From: Neolecta irregularis DAH-3
Taxonomy: Eukaryota > Ascomycota > Neolectomycetes > Neolectales > Neolectaceae
Assembly (NCBI GenBank): GCA_001929475.1
Contig: LXFE01000141.1
Location: 1 to 30,340, forward strand
Reading direction: 5' to 3'
DNA length: 30,340 bases
The position numbers and the translations under genes are program-made. The notes beneath the pieces are model-generated. The model searched no databases. It was not told where the DNA came from and saw only the letters and a program-made list of their open reading frames with translations. Below are positions 11,818 through 21,856 of the stretch, in pieces; positions within the stretch are counted from its first letter, which is position 1, and every line of letters starts with the position of its first letter.

Positions 11818-12344
11818 GAAGGTGTACCCTTTCAGCTACAGTATTAAAGCAAGTTTGGATGAACCATTCTATTCATGTACCACATATAAAGCTTGAGCCA
11901 TGCAGGTTGTAGCTAGAGTATATATACATAATTGATTTAATAGATTGTTGATGGATGAGCGCAGTCGTAGAAGAACAAAAGCAGAAACTGACAGGGACAA
12001 TTTCATAACACCAGCCTCCCCGGAAGAAGAGATAAATGATTAATAAAAAGATAAGTAAAAGAAGTAGCCATCATCAATACCCTGGATCCGGCCAAGGAGT
12101 CTTGAAAGTGACGGGGAAGCAAGGGGAGGATCGTTGTGTTGAAATTGGGTTGGAGCAATTTCTCGCCGGCGGTGCCACAAACTTAGGGAAAATATCATCC
12201 CGGCTCGGTGGCGCAATAGCCGAGAGCTGATTGGTACTGCGGTATCTCGATAACCATCCAGACCCCTCAATCAAAACAAACCTCCAGATCTCCCATTTCC
12301 AAATTCAACCGCCATACAATCTTAACCTACATTCTTTCCAAGAA
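11818..12344. other. Upstream region of the small unknown gene
   Basis: No gene recognised. The frame of the downstream gene stays open back to an ATG at 12231, so up to 38 additional N-terminal residues are possible; their composition is unconvincing and more like 5' UTR. Confidence 0.45.
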
Positions 12345-12879
12345 ATGCAATCGCAACCGCTGCCTGGTATAGCGCTGCTTCTCCCGGGGCTGAACCCGCT
12401 TTTACGCCCACAAATATCTTGCCCAAACTTGCTTGGAACCGCTCGTTCCCTGACTCACCCTCATTTGCCCTCCCCTTCGAAGTGTTCTCCGTCGCCTACA
12501 TCGGATTACTTCAGTGAAGATGAAACGTAATGACCATGACCAAACTAGAATACTAATATATAGACGCATGCACTTTCGTTCGCCAAAGGAAAGACCTATC
12601 CTTCGCAATATACAATCAAATATTTCGGTTCATGTTCAACGCTCCATGGTGAGTTTTAATGAAGTAATCCAGCCGCCTTCGAGTCGAAAGTCTAGCATGA
12701 TCAGTATACTTAACGCTTTCGGAAGGGCCGAAACAGACAGTAATGTAAATGACCGTCTAGCGCCTATTGAAGACTCGCCGGTGTTGTCGTCATTACCGAA
12801 CAAAGATCCCTCAAAGAGACCTAGAAAAAAGAACTATTGGATTAGGTGGTTTAAATATGTTCCAAAAGAAAGGCGTTGA
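12345..12879 (+). CDS. Small basic protein of unknown function
   Basis: Exons 12345-12526 and 12564-12879 join across a 37-nt GT-AG intron with a perfect tactaat branch site, giving 165 residues. The N-terminal part is Pro/Leu/Ser-rich and ends in an acidic-serine box (SDYFSEDET) right at the splice junction. The second exon has SNISVHVQRSMVSFNEV, then SSRKSSMISILNAFGRAET, and a very basic, aromatic C terminus (KRPRKKNYWIRWFKYVPKER). The strong branch site and frame restoration support a real gene. I do not recognise a family. An earlier in-frame ATG at 12231 would give 203 residues. Confidence 0.55.
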
Positions 12880-13777
12880 TGATGTACTGTGTATGTTTTG
12901 ATGCTCATTTTTAGATGGTACTGTGCATTTTGGTTCTTTTATGTTTGTGTTATGATTTGCAAAGATCCTTAAATTATTGTATACAAAGCAACCCATGGGA
13001 TTTCCACTTCCAGTGGTATTGATACTAGTTGGAAATTGGAATGAGGTTGAGGCCGCAATACTGATAACTTTCGGCATACTAGTAGTTAAGCTTTTGCAGG
13101 AGGTGTTATTTCGAGAAATGAAATCTTTCAATGTTTTCATTGCACATCTGGCTTAAGAAATACCGACGGATTAAAATCTATTGTCAAATATCGGCATAAG
13201 GTGTGAAATAGGCGATAGTGGTATCATAGAACACCAGCCTAATGGACCTCAGAGATTGACGGCGCTGCTCATAAAAAGGAGTTAAATCACTCGTCTATAT
13301 ACTGCTTCCGGAGATGATGAACCTAGAGTGGATCGTTTGACCAACACCTGCCTACCTTTTGTAAGTGTCACAGTTCTGATGATAGGAATCGTGAAGGCGT
13401 ATCTCACGAGGAGATGTTATCATTAGTATATAAAGCTGTCACATTACGCAGACCTAACCGATGTCCACGTACTGAGGTTAGAATAAACCTTAGTCTCATT
13501 CGTACTTGGGTCCTCGTCTTACACCTTTCGCTGAAATAGTAATCGAGGGAATAGGCTCTTCTGCAGGGCTATTTGTGTAACCCCAGTTATCCATCAAGCG
13601 TGGCAATGCAGTTAATCATCTTCAAAGGATAGTCACTACATCACAAAATAAAAGTTTGCGTGTTGTCCCCAGTTATGGTAAAAAGATTTCGGTCATGTGA
13701 TCTTGCAGTCACATGGTCTTGTAGTCAACCTTGAAGTTGAATGAAAGTCCGCCTGAAATCTCGAAACCAAAGCATAA
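12880..13777. other. Intergenic region upstream of MRE11
   Basis: No convincing gene; the minus-strand frame 13140-12811 overlaps the small gene's 3' exon and has no family resemblance. At about 13691-13725 a degenerate direct repeat (catgtgatcttgcagtca / catggtcttgtagtca) lies 55-90 bp before the MRE11 start and could be promoter sequence. Confidence 0.5.
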
Positions 13778-16290
13778 ATGATGTCTGAGTTCTGTATTCA
13801 AACACTGCATATAAATGCTTAGGGAATAGCTAAGAAAGACACTATTCGGATTCTCATTGCATCCGATAATCATGTTGGTTATCTGGAACGAGATTCGGTC
13901 CGTGGAAATGACTCCTTCAGATCATTTGAGGAAATAATGCAATTGGCTAAAGACAAGGACGCATGTAATCCCCATTATATGATGGACTAAGTGCAAAGGT
14001 CGATATGGTGTTACTAGGTGGTGATTTATTTCATGACAACAAACCTTCGAGAAAATCGCTGTTTGAGGCAATGAAAAGTTTGAGATTGAATTGTCTGGGC
14101 CCAAAGCCCTGCGAGTTGCAAATGTTAAGCGATATGTCGAACGATTCCTATGATCCGTATGAAGCTTCGCGCCTTTGAAATAATGTTTTGAGGTCATTTG
14201 CTCATCTTAACTATGAAGATCTTGATATTAATGTAGCTATCCCGGTCTTTTCAATACATGGAAATCACGACGATCCAGCAGGAGTATGTCCAGTCACAAT
14301 GGTGTTATTTCTAATGTTCTAGGAAGGCCGCTTATGTGCTTTGGATATCCTCCAGGCTGCAGGTCTTATCAATTATTTTGGACGTGTTCCAGAGAACGAC
14401 AATATCACAGTACGCCCAGTTCTTCTTCAGAAAGGTCGAACCAAACTCGCATTATATGGACTAGGTAATGTTCGAGACGAAAGGCTATATCGGACTTTTA
14501 GAGAGGGGAATGTGAGATATATGCGGCCTCTAGAAGATCAAGACAACTGGTTCAATATTTGTGTGGTTCATCAAAATCAGTAAGCTCCCCTCATTAATCT
14601 ATATCTTCTGAGTATTCAGTGCAAGCCATACAGATACTGGATACCTTCCGGAAAGCTTTCTACAAGATTTTATGGATATAATACTGTGGGGCCACGAACA
14701 TGAATGTCTTATCGATCCTCGCCAGAATGATCAGAGAGGCTTTTATGTCATTCAACCAGGATCCTCCGTTGCGACTAGTTTGTGCATGGGAGAATCGATT
14801 AAGAAGCACGAATATAATATGCTACTACAGCCAGCTGACTGCAGGCATGTTGGAATTCTTAGTGTGCGCGGCAAAGAAAGAGGATTTGAAAAAATACCGC
14901 TACGGACTGTCCGGCCTTTTGCAATGCGGGAAATTGTTTTGGCTGAATATAATGAAATCCCAGCAACAGGGAAAAATATGAGGCAGGTACGAGAGTTTCT
15001 TGAAAGACAAGTTGGTTCCTTTTCTTTTGGTTTGCTCATAGGAGGTTGAAGGAATGATAAAAGAGGCTATCACTGACTGGAGGAAGATGATTGAGGATTA
15101 CGATGATCCTTCGTCGACTGAAGTCTCAAATCAACCGCCTCTACCTCTCATTCGTCTGCGGGTATAATCGTAGATATTTCATATTGAGGATAGGTTGAAT
15201 ATACCGGAGTCTACGAGGTGGAAAATCCGCAGCGTTTCTCGCATAGATTTATTGGACGAGTGGCAAATAGCAACGATATAATCCAATATCATCGCAAGAA
15301 AGCAACGACACGTCCATATTGTAACTTATATTATTGCTAATCTTGTGCAGGCAAAAGCAAGAATGTCCTCGGTTTCCCAGAATTCGATGAGCTCGTCGAA
15401 CACGTCACGCTATCGAAACTCAGAGTGGAAACCTTGGTTCGAGAATTCTTAGATGCCCAGACATTGGTCGTTTTAGCAGAGAATGGGTTGGGGGACGCAG
15501 TCTCTCAGTTTGTAGAGAAAGATGATAAAAATGCGGTGAACGAGTAACTTTATATGCTTACACGTCTGCTAATTCTTTAGTTTTGTGAAGGATTCTGTGA
15601 AACATCAAATCTCGTCGCTCTTGAAGAGTGGAATAGAAGACGATGATCTTGAAGAAGCTCTCGAGAAGCAGAAGGCAGCCATGAAAGAAAAGATTGAAAA
15701 AAAAGCTGGAAAAGTAGCATCTTCTTTTCAGCATCATTTATAACCATAACCCTCTAGCACACTAACATAGGAAATCGTGATAGCTGGGACGATTTTGAAA
15801 TGGGAGGAATCCATTCCAACCGACTAGATAGTGATGACGATGAACCTGAATTATCACATCCAGCGAAATCAACAAGACGTTCTGCTGCAAAAAAGGGGAG
15901 TGTGCCAAAGAAAGCACCTGCAAAAAGACTGCCGGCTAAGAAGCCTACATCTAGGAGAGGACGTAGGACGGTACGATTCCGCATATTGGCACATATAATT
16001 TGAGACTCCATCACCAGCAGAGAGCAATATTCCTGAGGAAGAGGACGTCGAGATCATAGAAGACACTCCACCACCACCTCGAAGAACAAATCGACCAACA
16101 TCTCCCACTTCTGTTACTAGTAACAAAACTTTTGGGCGGAAAGCTACATTAGACTTTGCGCAGCCACCAAAGGTATGTTCTAATTTAATATTGTCAATGA
16201 ATATAGCAGCCTAGCTTTCTCAATGATTCGGATGAAGATGACTTCGTGGATGTAGAACCTTCAGCGAAAAAGCGGAGTGCAAGATCGTAA
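13778..16290 (+). CDS. MRE11: Double-strand break repair nuclease MRE11
   Basis: Catalytic subunit of the MRE11-RAD50-NBS1/XRS2 complex (end resection, ATM/TEL1 signalling, telomeres). Exons: 13778-13793, 13830-13960, 13999-14156, 14193-14283, 14323-14579, 14620-14805, 14845-15010, 15045-15161, 15194-15320, 15351-15543, 15581-15713, 15758-15970, 16005-16172, 16207-16290. The 13 introns are 30-44 nt and the protein about 679 residues. All phosphodiesterase motifs are intact: [28 protein letters not shown] and GHEHE. The capping domain and LREFL-type segment follow, then a basic Lys/Arg-rich region and an acidic tail ([10 protein letters not shown]). Intron 2 (13961-13998) has a GCATGT donor; intron 6 (14806-14844) has a poor GC donor and is stop-free, so it may instead be a 13-residue insertion. 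The acceptor at 15041 or 15044 is ambiguous by one codon. ATG 13781 is an alternative start. Confidence 0.95.
13961..13998 (+). other. GC-AG intron (38 nt) in MRE11
   Basis: The flanking codons must join as ...LAKDKD | VDMVLLGGD, which is conserved across MRE11 proteins. This puts the donor at GAC|gcatgt: GTATGT consensus with C at position 2. There is a GACTAAG branch-like site and a gcaaag acceptor. No GT in the interval restores the frame. Confidence 0.75.
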
Positions 16291-16414
16291 ACAGGTACTT
16301 CTGTCGGATGAGCATAATACATCATAGTAATGCATTGCTCCTCTAGTTGAACTTGATGATGATTCTTCCTGGGTTCTTTCTTCTCAGATTTTCATTTTTT
16401 CATCCAATCATACA

Positions 16415-17072
16415 CAGTGTGTCCACCCGCCCGCCGAAGAAATCTGAACCGCCCGCCCGCCGGGGGAGCTCCGGCTGGCGGGTGAGCGGATGGATTTTAT
16501 GCCTTCTGCCTCCACCAAGAGATCCAAATCACCCACCTGGAGTGTGCTCCAATCTCAATGACTTTGGTACCGTTCGAAAGCCCCCGTTGAGGTGCATCCG
16601 CCCGTGGTAATTACGTTTTCCTGTGATGTGTTTTGAATACCGCGCTTCCATGTGATGCTTCCTCAAAGGTCCACATTTAACTTTCTTGTACTGAATTTGT
16701 TGGCAGACCATTGGTTTTGCCTTTAAATTCCGATTCCGATAGTGCTTGTTTCGTTTGAATCCGTTGGTTGGTTGTTCAACTGTGAATTGATTGCCAGGGA
16801 ACCCGAACTTCTGCTCGCAAGATTTGTCACGGATCACGTGACACATATCAGGATAATTCGACGTGAACTTTGAGAGTATGTGCAGCATACTTCAAGAAAT
16901 GGCCAGATAGAAATCATTTTATATTAGCCATTTTGGTTATTTAGTGAATTTGGTATTGCACCTATATAAATTGGCCAAAAAAACGACCCACCCGTCCGCC
17001 CGCCGGAAAAGTTTTGACCCGCCCGCCCGCCGGAGGGTCTCCAGCACAAGGCGGGCGGGCGGGTGGAGACTG
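16415..17072. mobile_element. Non-autonomous hAT-like element with GC-rich termini
   Basis: The left end is CAGTGTGTCCACCCGCCC; the right end read inward is CAGTCTCCACCCGCCCGCC. The same CAGT..CCACCCGCCCGCC string therefore forms imperfect inverted termini. Flanks atcataca (16407-16414) and tttataca (17073-17080) match at 6 of 8 bases, the size of a hAT target duplication. Subterminal blocks of CCGCCCGCC and GGCGGGCGG occur near both ends (16424-16490 and 16987-17062) and can fold locally. The 500-bp interior is ordinary AT composition with no transposase. The element begins 125 bp after the MRE11 stop. Alternatively these are two separate copies of a small foldback repeat, because the two GC-rich blocks also align as direct repeats. 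Confidence 0.5.
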
Positions 17073-17217
17073 TTTATACAGCACACCAGAGATATACATA
17101 TCGCCCGATTTGTGCCAGGAGGCATAGATGGAGCAGAAGCACAGAATGACAACAGCTGGAATGAGTTCAAATAAATGCCTTTGCTAACCATTTAATTATA
17201 TTTTCTTTTCGATTGAT

Positions 17218-17293
17218 GCCGCGTTTGGCGCGTCGAATTCAAATTTGACGAATTTGGCTAATTTCTTGAAATTTGGTGCGCGCCAAACACGGC
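17218..17293. mobile_element. 76-bp foldback (MITE-like) element
   Basis: GCCGCGTTTGGCGCG (17218-17232) is matched by its near-perfect inverse CGCGCCAAACACGGC (17279-17293, one mismatch). The AT-rich interior also pairs partly with itself. Similar GTTTGG...CGCG termini occur in miniature inverted-repeat elements. No clear target duplication was found. A related fragment (gtttggttcgcgctaaattt) appears at the extreme right of the window, about 30282-30301. Confidence 0.5.
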
Positions 17294-18473
17294 CTGAATA
17301 TATTGCAGTGAAATTGCAGGAAAAATAAATATGATTGATTATATAAATCAAAGTCACCGCCTAGGTTTTCTCTTTGTGCGGCACACCCCTTTACCGTGTT
17401 GCTCACGGTTGTTACTACTTCCATACGATTCGCGAGCGTCATAAGGTGGTGCAGAACATTTTGGATATCTAAGTACCCTTTTTATTGTTCATTGAATCAT
17501 TCCGTTTTCATTGGATGGGGTCGGTGGTTCGGACATTCATTCATATACGCTTGTCGCGCAGATACTGGTTGTAGAGTTTTTCAGGGGGATTCTGATATAT
17601 ATCAGAATCGATTCTTGGGGGAGATGAAGCGAAAACGTTTCATCGATTCTTCGCGTGGATGGATAGAGCATTATCCAACCCTGTACAAAAAGGTAGCTAC
17701 ATGACTACTTATAGTTTTATAAGTATGAGCCACGTCATAGTAGCAAACTGAGGAAGTGCATAATAATAGAAAAACCCATCCGAGCCAGAAAATACTATGT
17801 GTACCATTTTTCTGCGACCCAATTTCTATGATTTTGCTAGCTTCAATATCTTTTCTTAGTGATGACCCAATTCTTGCCTTCATTCTTCAGACTCTTAAAA
17901 CATCCATCTAGCGTGGAGTGTATCGTATCATTCACTCTCTTTCAGCCGCGTTTAGTATTCATAAACGGGGTTTCTGGTGTCTTGGGCGTGTTCGCTGACA
18001 TATCCTGGGCATAGCCGGTACAGATTCTCATATTTGATCCTGTTCAAACGCGAATGCATCTTCAAGTTTGGCAAGTAACTAATTTTGTTAACTTTTGTTA
18101 ACTTTTGTTGGCTTGTGTCATTTTGAAGTCCATTGATTTCTACTAACAAATTTAAACAATTTGCGCTGAAGAGTATCCAGCGAGTCTATTTCCCTGGAAA
18201 TTTGCTCACTGTGACAGGTTAGCATATAATTGTGAGGGCGAGCGATGCTGGTCTCTCATGCAGAGTCTATTTTCTCTACCCAGAGCCATCGTTATCCGAA
18301 CATGTAGAATAGAAGGGCAGAGGGACATAAAGTAGAGTCTAATTCTGGTTTTTGAAATTCTGATTCAAACACAGTGGGATAACATTCCGCAAAGAAATAG
18401 GGTAAAACAATCAATCGCCATGTAATCTAATCCCAGTATTAAATAAGAGAAGCCAAATATTAAAGCTACCATA
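17294..18473. other. Gene-free interval with palindromes
   Basis: No gene resemblance in any frame, including the 102-codon frame 17396-17704. It holds a perfect 22-bp palindrome (17588-17609), an imperfect hairpin (17696-17744) and a ttttgttaac tandem repeat near 18082-18112. Composition is AT-rich and unremarkable otherwise. Confidence 0.5.
17588..17609. repeat. Perfect 22-bp palindrome
   Basis: gattctgatat followed immediately by its exact reverse complement atatcagaatc, with no spacer. Position 17696-17744 forms a second, imperfect hairpin (GCTAC-ATGAC-TACTTAT paired with ATAAGTA, GTCAT and GTAGC). Function unknown. Confidence 0.85.
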
Positions 18474-19388
18474 TCAACCCTTTAGAGCCTCCAGGCGTCT
18501 TTTCATCGCCTCGATGTCAATTTCCTCATCGCTCTCTTCCTCCTGCTGTGCCACAGGCTGTTGTGCTTGAAACTCCTCGCTAGGGACTTCTGGCATTTGA
18601 TCGACCTTCTCTTTCCCTCCAAGAATATCGTCAAGTACTTTATCGATCTCGGAATCTTCTTCGATGTCATCGCTCTCCACAATATCAAAGGTATCATTAA
18701 CCATTTCCTCCATGACACCGGCCTACGTATCAGATTTGCAAATGTATAAATATGTGTACTTTCATGAATTCCATTGAGAGATCGCGCATGGTCCTTGTAA
18801 GCTCAGGGAGTTTGATTGCTGAATTAACATTCCGTAAAATTGACGTCGACTTCCGCAGATTTCCAGTGATTTTATATTGCGCTAAAGCTATTAGGATATA
18901 TTCTCAGATAATTGAGTGAGATAGAGGTAGAGAATATTAGATGTTCTTGGGGTTATGATTAGGTTAAGATCTACTATCCATGCAATATGCGAAGAGCGGT
19001 AGAATGCAATCTTATCCTCCCTCCAAATTCCCCAAAGACCGAAGGAAAATGAGAGAAAACATACCATACTGTTCATTTAACTTCATTCCTATGCTCTCAA
19101 CCATCGCTTTACTTTTCCAAAGCCGCTCCTTCTGTTTGCCGCTGCGCACAAGTTCTTTCGCGAGGAGCCGTGCATTTTGTTCGTCATTACGTTTACTTAA
19201 TTGTTGTATCGTCTTCTTCAGTTTATTCTCAGCAATCGTTAAAGAGGAAAGTTGGCGATCTAATGCCCTACTCTCGGAGCGTAGTTGGGATGTCCATTTG
19301 CGGACCTATTGTTAGAATGTGAAGAGCAGCGGTCGACTACTTGCTCTTGTGGTGTTGGACGGTGGAAAATGGAAATTAGGGTATTCAT
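18474..19388 (-). CDS. VPS24: ESCRT-III subunit VPS24 (CHMP3 family)
   Basis: ESCRT-III subunit that caps and remodels Snf7 filaments during endosomal sorting and membrane scission. Exons: 19388-19341, 19305-19065, 18887-18760, 18722-18474, giving 221 residues. The start reads MNTLISIFHRPTPQEQVRKW, matching the P.EQ..KW beginning of CHMP3/VPS24. The basic helical core (RALDRQL, AKELVRSGKQKERLWKSK) is followed by NSAIKLPELTRTMRDLSMEF and MKAGVMEEMVNDTFD, the strongly conserved middle of the family. The acidic C-terminal half ends in EAMKRRLEALKG, resembling an MIM1-type helix that binds the VPS4 MIT domain. Introns are 35, 177 and 37 nt; the 177-nt one is the only long intron in the window. 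Confidence 0.93.
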
Positions 19389-19816
19389 TGGCTTCTATGG
19401 GCTAAGGTTGAAGTTGGGCATAGGATCATCCTCACCAACGTTTTCGGAAACCGGAATCCGTTCAGCTCCACTCAGATCCACATTTCAATCGAGCCAACTT
19501 TAGGTTACGCAACGCTCTACGAATTCTCCAATCCTACTTTTGCGCAATAGCTGTATAATCTCGTTTCAGCAGGGCGACATCCATCTATATCCTACATCCC
19601 AAAGTTTCTGTCTTCAGACCTTTAATCCGATCACAATGCAGCCCCCTTCCTGGTTGATCTCTATGAAGCAGAAAACAGGAATGTTCGTTATTGAATATTA
19701 GCTAACTGTAGACCTCAGGTTCACCTTACAGCAAGCTCGGTAACCAGCAAATGTACAAATGTCTTATTAAAGATGCTTGATAGATGAATAGAGATGGCAT
19801 TTCTGCCATACAATTG
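19389..19816. other. Intergenic between PEX7 3' end and VPS24 start
   Basis: About 430 bp holding the VPS24 promoter and the PEX7 3' flank; both genes run on the minus strand. No ORF or repeat of note. Confidence 0.5.
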
Positions 19817-20849
19817 CTACCATTCCCAAATGCGTATCGTCTCGTCCCAGCTGGCACTACCGACAAAGCCTTGCTTCCACAAACTCCAATCACATCCCAT
19901 CACAAACTCGCGATGCTCATCCATTTGACTAACTTGTTTTCCATCCTGCCATAGCCGCACGCACATATCATACCCAGAAGACATGACTTCTCCTTGTCTC
20001 CAAGGACTGCAACTGACCTTTCGAATAGCATACCCACCTATGGCAGTCTCTATCCTTGGTTTGGATAGATTTCGAGGATCAAAATATCGCAGAGTTTTGT
20101 CTGTTGAGCCGGTTATGATTTCTCCTGAATACCGATCATAATCTATACTGAGGATTTCCGAAGGAGTGACCTGAAATGAATGACTTGGATGAGGGATCCT
20201 GACGTCCCAGATTTTGACTGTTCCATCACTTGAACAAGACGAAAATTCGGTGTCAGTCCGTGGCGAGAATTTTGCTTCATAAACGCAACCTTGATGTCCT
20301 AAATAAGTCTGCATAGCATTTTGATGAATTGGGTCCCACTACGGTTCAGAGTCTTCCACAGGGATACCATACCAGCTTGATTGTAGTATCCCAGCTTGAA
20401 CTTATGAAAGTCTGTTTCGATATCAAATTCCAATTAACGGAAAAGACTTCACGGTTGTGGGCCTTGAAAATATTCACTGGATGGTCCTTGCTATTAGATT
20501 TTATTCATGTGAAACGATCACCTTTAGTGATATGTCCCACAGCCTTATTGACCCATCTCCGCCGCCAGTAACGAGGTGATTTTCATGGCATTCCGAAAAT
20601 GCGAGGGTAAACAGGGTATCTTGTGTATCAAACCTTTTTTGTCAATCTTTTTGTCAAGAAGAAAGCCTACACGGTCACAATTTGTAATTGTCGTTGAGTA
20701 CCAATTCTCAAGATATGTAATCTGCCATTGCCGATGAGATTAAAATTAGTACCACTTGAAAGGCCGATTATATCTGGAAGAAAGGGCGAGAACTGTATGG
20801 CAGAGTGGTTGAATTGGGGTATTTGGAATAAAGTGGATTTTTGGAGCAT
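19817..20849 (-). CDS. PEX7: Peroxisomal targeting signal 2 receptor PEX7 (WD40)
   Basis: Cytosolic WD40 receptor that binds PTS2 signals and delivers cargo to the peroxisomal docking complex with a PEX20-type co-receptor. Exons: 20849-20671, 20633-20522, 20486-20373, 20338-19817; introns 37, 35 and 34 nt; 308 residues. The N terminus has IQFSPFLPD followed by GNGRLHIL, then FDTQDTLFTLAFSE. Repeats are plain: GGGDGSIRLWDIS, HNREVFSVNWN, SSSWDTTIKLWDP, SSDGTVKIWDVR, GSTDKTLRYFDPR, SSGYDMCVRLW and GSASWDETIRIWEW. HNREVFSVNWN is the diagnostic PEX7 segment. The frame stays open upstream of 20849 into GC-rich repeat sequence, but this ATG matches the family's usual N terminus. Confidence 0.94.
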
Positions 20850-20859
20850 AAGGAAGGTA

Positions 20860-21560
20860 GCGTTCGCCTCCACAAAAAAACCAAGGAGCGCTACCCCGCG
20901 TCCTCCACTCGCCTGCTGCGATGCCCTCATCATCCCCGGCAGCGTTCGCACTTCCATCGCCCTCCTCGCCTGCCACACCCGTCTTCTCCAGCCTCTGCGC
21001 CAGATGTTGCCATGCCTGTAGAACCGCTGCCCCATCGAGAATCCCGCTCCAGCTCCGCCTGCCTCATCCACTTGCACCAGTTCAGTACTGCTGTCACTGC
21101 TAATAGAACCTTCCAACCAGTCAGTTGAAGAACAGGCGGCATGGGTCAAAGCAGAAGCTTAGGGTTAGGGTTGCGTTAGATCCGTTCCAGAGAAGAAGCT
21201 TGCGCCGCAGCCAGCGAGAAAGACTTTGGCCCCAACCTCGTCTAAGAAAACTGTCAGTCGAGGTTTTGAACGAGAAGGTCATGAAGAGGAACGTTTTGAG
21301 TTGGAAGAGCAAATCCGTCGTGAAGAGGAGGATTTGTTAGCTCAGAAGACTGCTCAGGAAGAGCGTCTGCCACAGTTGGAAGCACAGGTCCGGCAAGGGA
21401 AATCGAGGAAACCTGATGAGGCAAGACAGCGGGAAGAGAATCTTTGTATCATGAGAGCTGAAATTGAAGTGAGGAATCCACATCGGCTGCTACTACAAAA
21501 TCTAGATAGTATCTCAATGCGCAACACTTTGGCATTAGGGCTATGAATAGCCCCACCTCA
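20860..21560. other. GC-rich repeat debris between PEX7 and the amidase gene
   Basis: 20870-21120 is a CT-rich, GC-rich block unlike its surroundings. It is followed by a charged coiled-coil-like frame (21226-21546; HEEERFELEEQIRREEEDLL) that could be a scrap of a retroelement gag or another protein. A short telomere-like run (two TTAGGG units) lies at 21159-21172. No complete gene can be built. The block could contain part of the PEX7 promoter. Confidence 0.4.
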
Positions 21561-21567
21561 CCTCAGC

Positions 21568-21644
21568 CCGGCCTACCGGCTAAGTCCACGGACCGGGCCG
21601 GACCCTCAGAAAAGCCCATGGGTTTTGGCCTATCCCCAACACTG
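21568..21644 (-). mobile_element. Terminal fragment of the CAGTGTTGGGG hAT-like family
   Basis: Read on the minus strand from 21644, the sequence begins CAGTGTTGGGGATAGGCC and continues through CCATGGGCTTTTCTGAGGGT. This matches the left end of the complete element at 27472-27882 over about 50 bases. No partner terminus or target duplication was found upstream, so this is one surviving end of a truncated copy. It lies about 210 bp before the amidase start codon. Confidence 0.65.
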
Positions 21645-21856
21645 CCTCCTTTTTTTTCTGATTTCAGAGCTACAGACAAACTGCTTGCATGGGTCAGGTC
21701 CATTAGGGTTACAGCCATCAATATTTAGTGGGAACCTTATACACCTTTGGTTTAGCACGACTATGGTAAGTCCGATTCTTGGAGAAGCAAAGTGTATAAG
21801 TTCACCCTTTTCCCCAGTGTATACAAGTAACTAGGCTTCGCTCTCTCCCTAGGTCC

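Noticed and set aside
12811-13140. 109-codon minus-strand frame
   Set aside because: Overlaps the 3' exon of the small plus-strand gene and lacks any conserved pattern or splice support.
14157-14192. In-frame TGA in MRE11 as an inactivating mutation
   Set aside because: The TGA lies inside a 36-nt segment with a GTATGA donor and GAG acceptor; removing it joins conserved residues (…[11 protein letters not shown]).
17396-17704. 102-codon plus-strand frame
   Set aside because: No family resemblance, spans a perfect palindrome, and codon use is unlike the real genes.
21159-21172. TTAGGG repeats as an interstitial telomere or subtelomere mark
   Set aside because: Only about two units; expected often enough by chance and no degenerate extension is visible.
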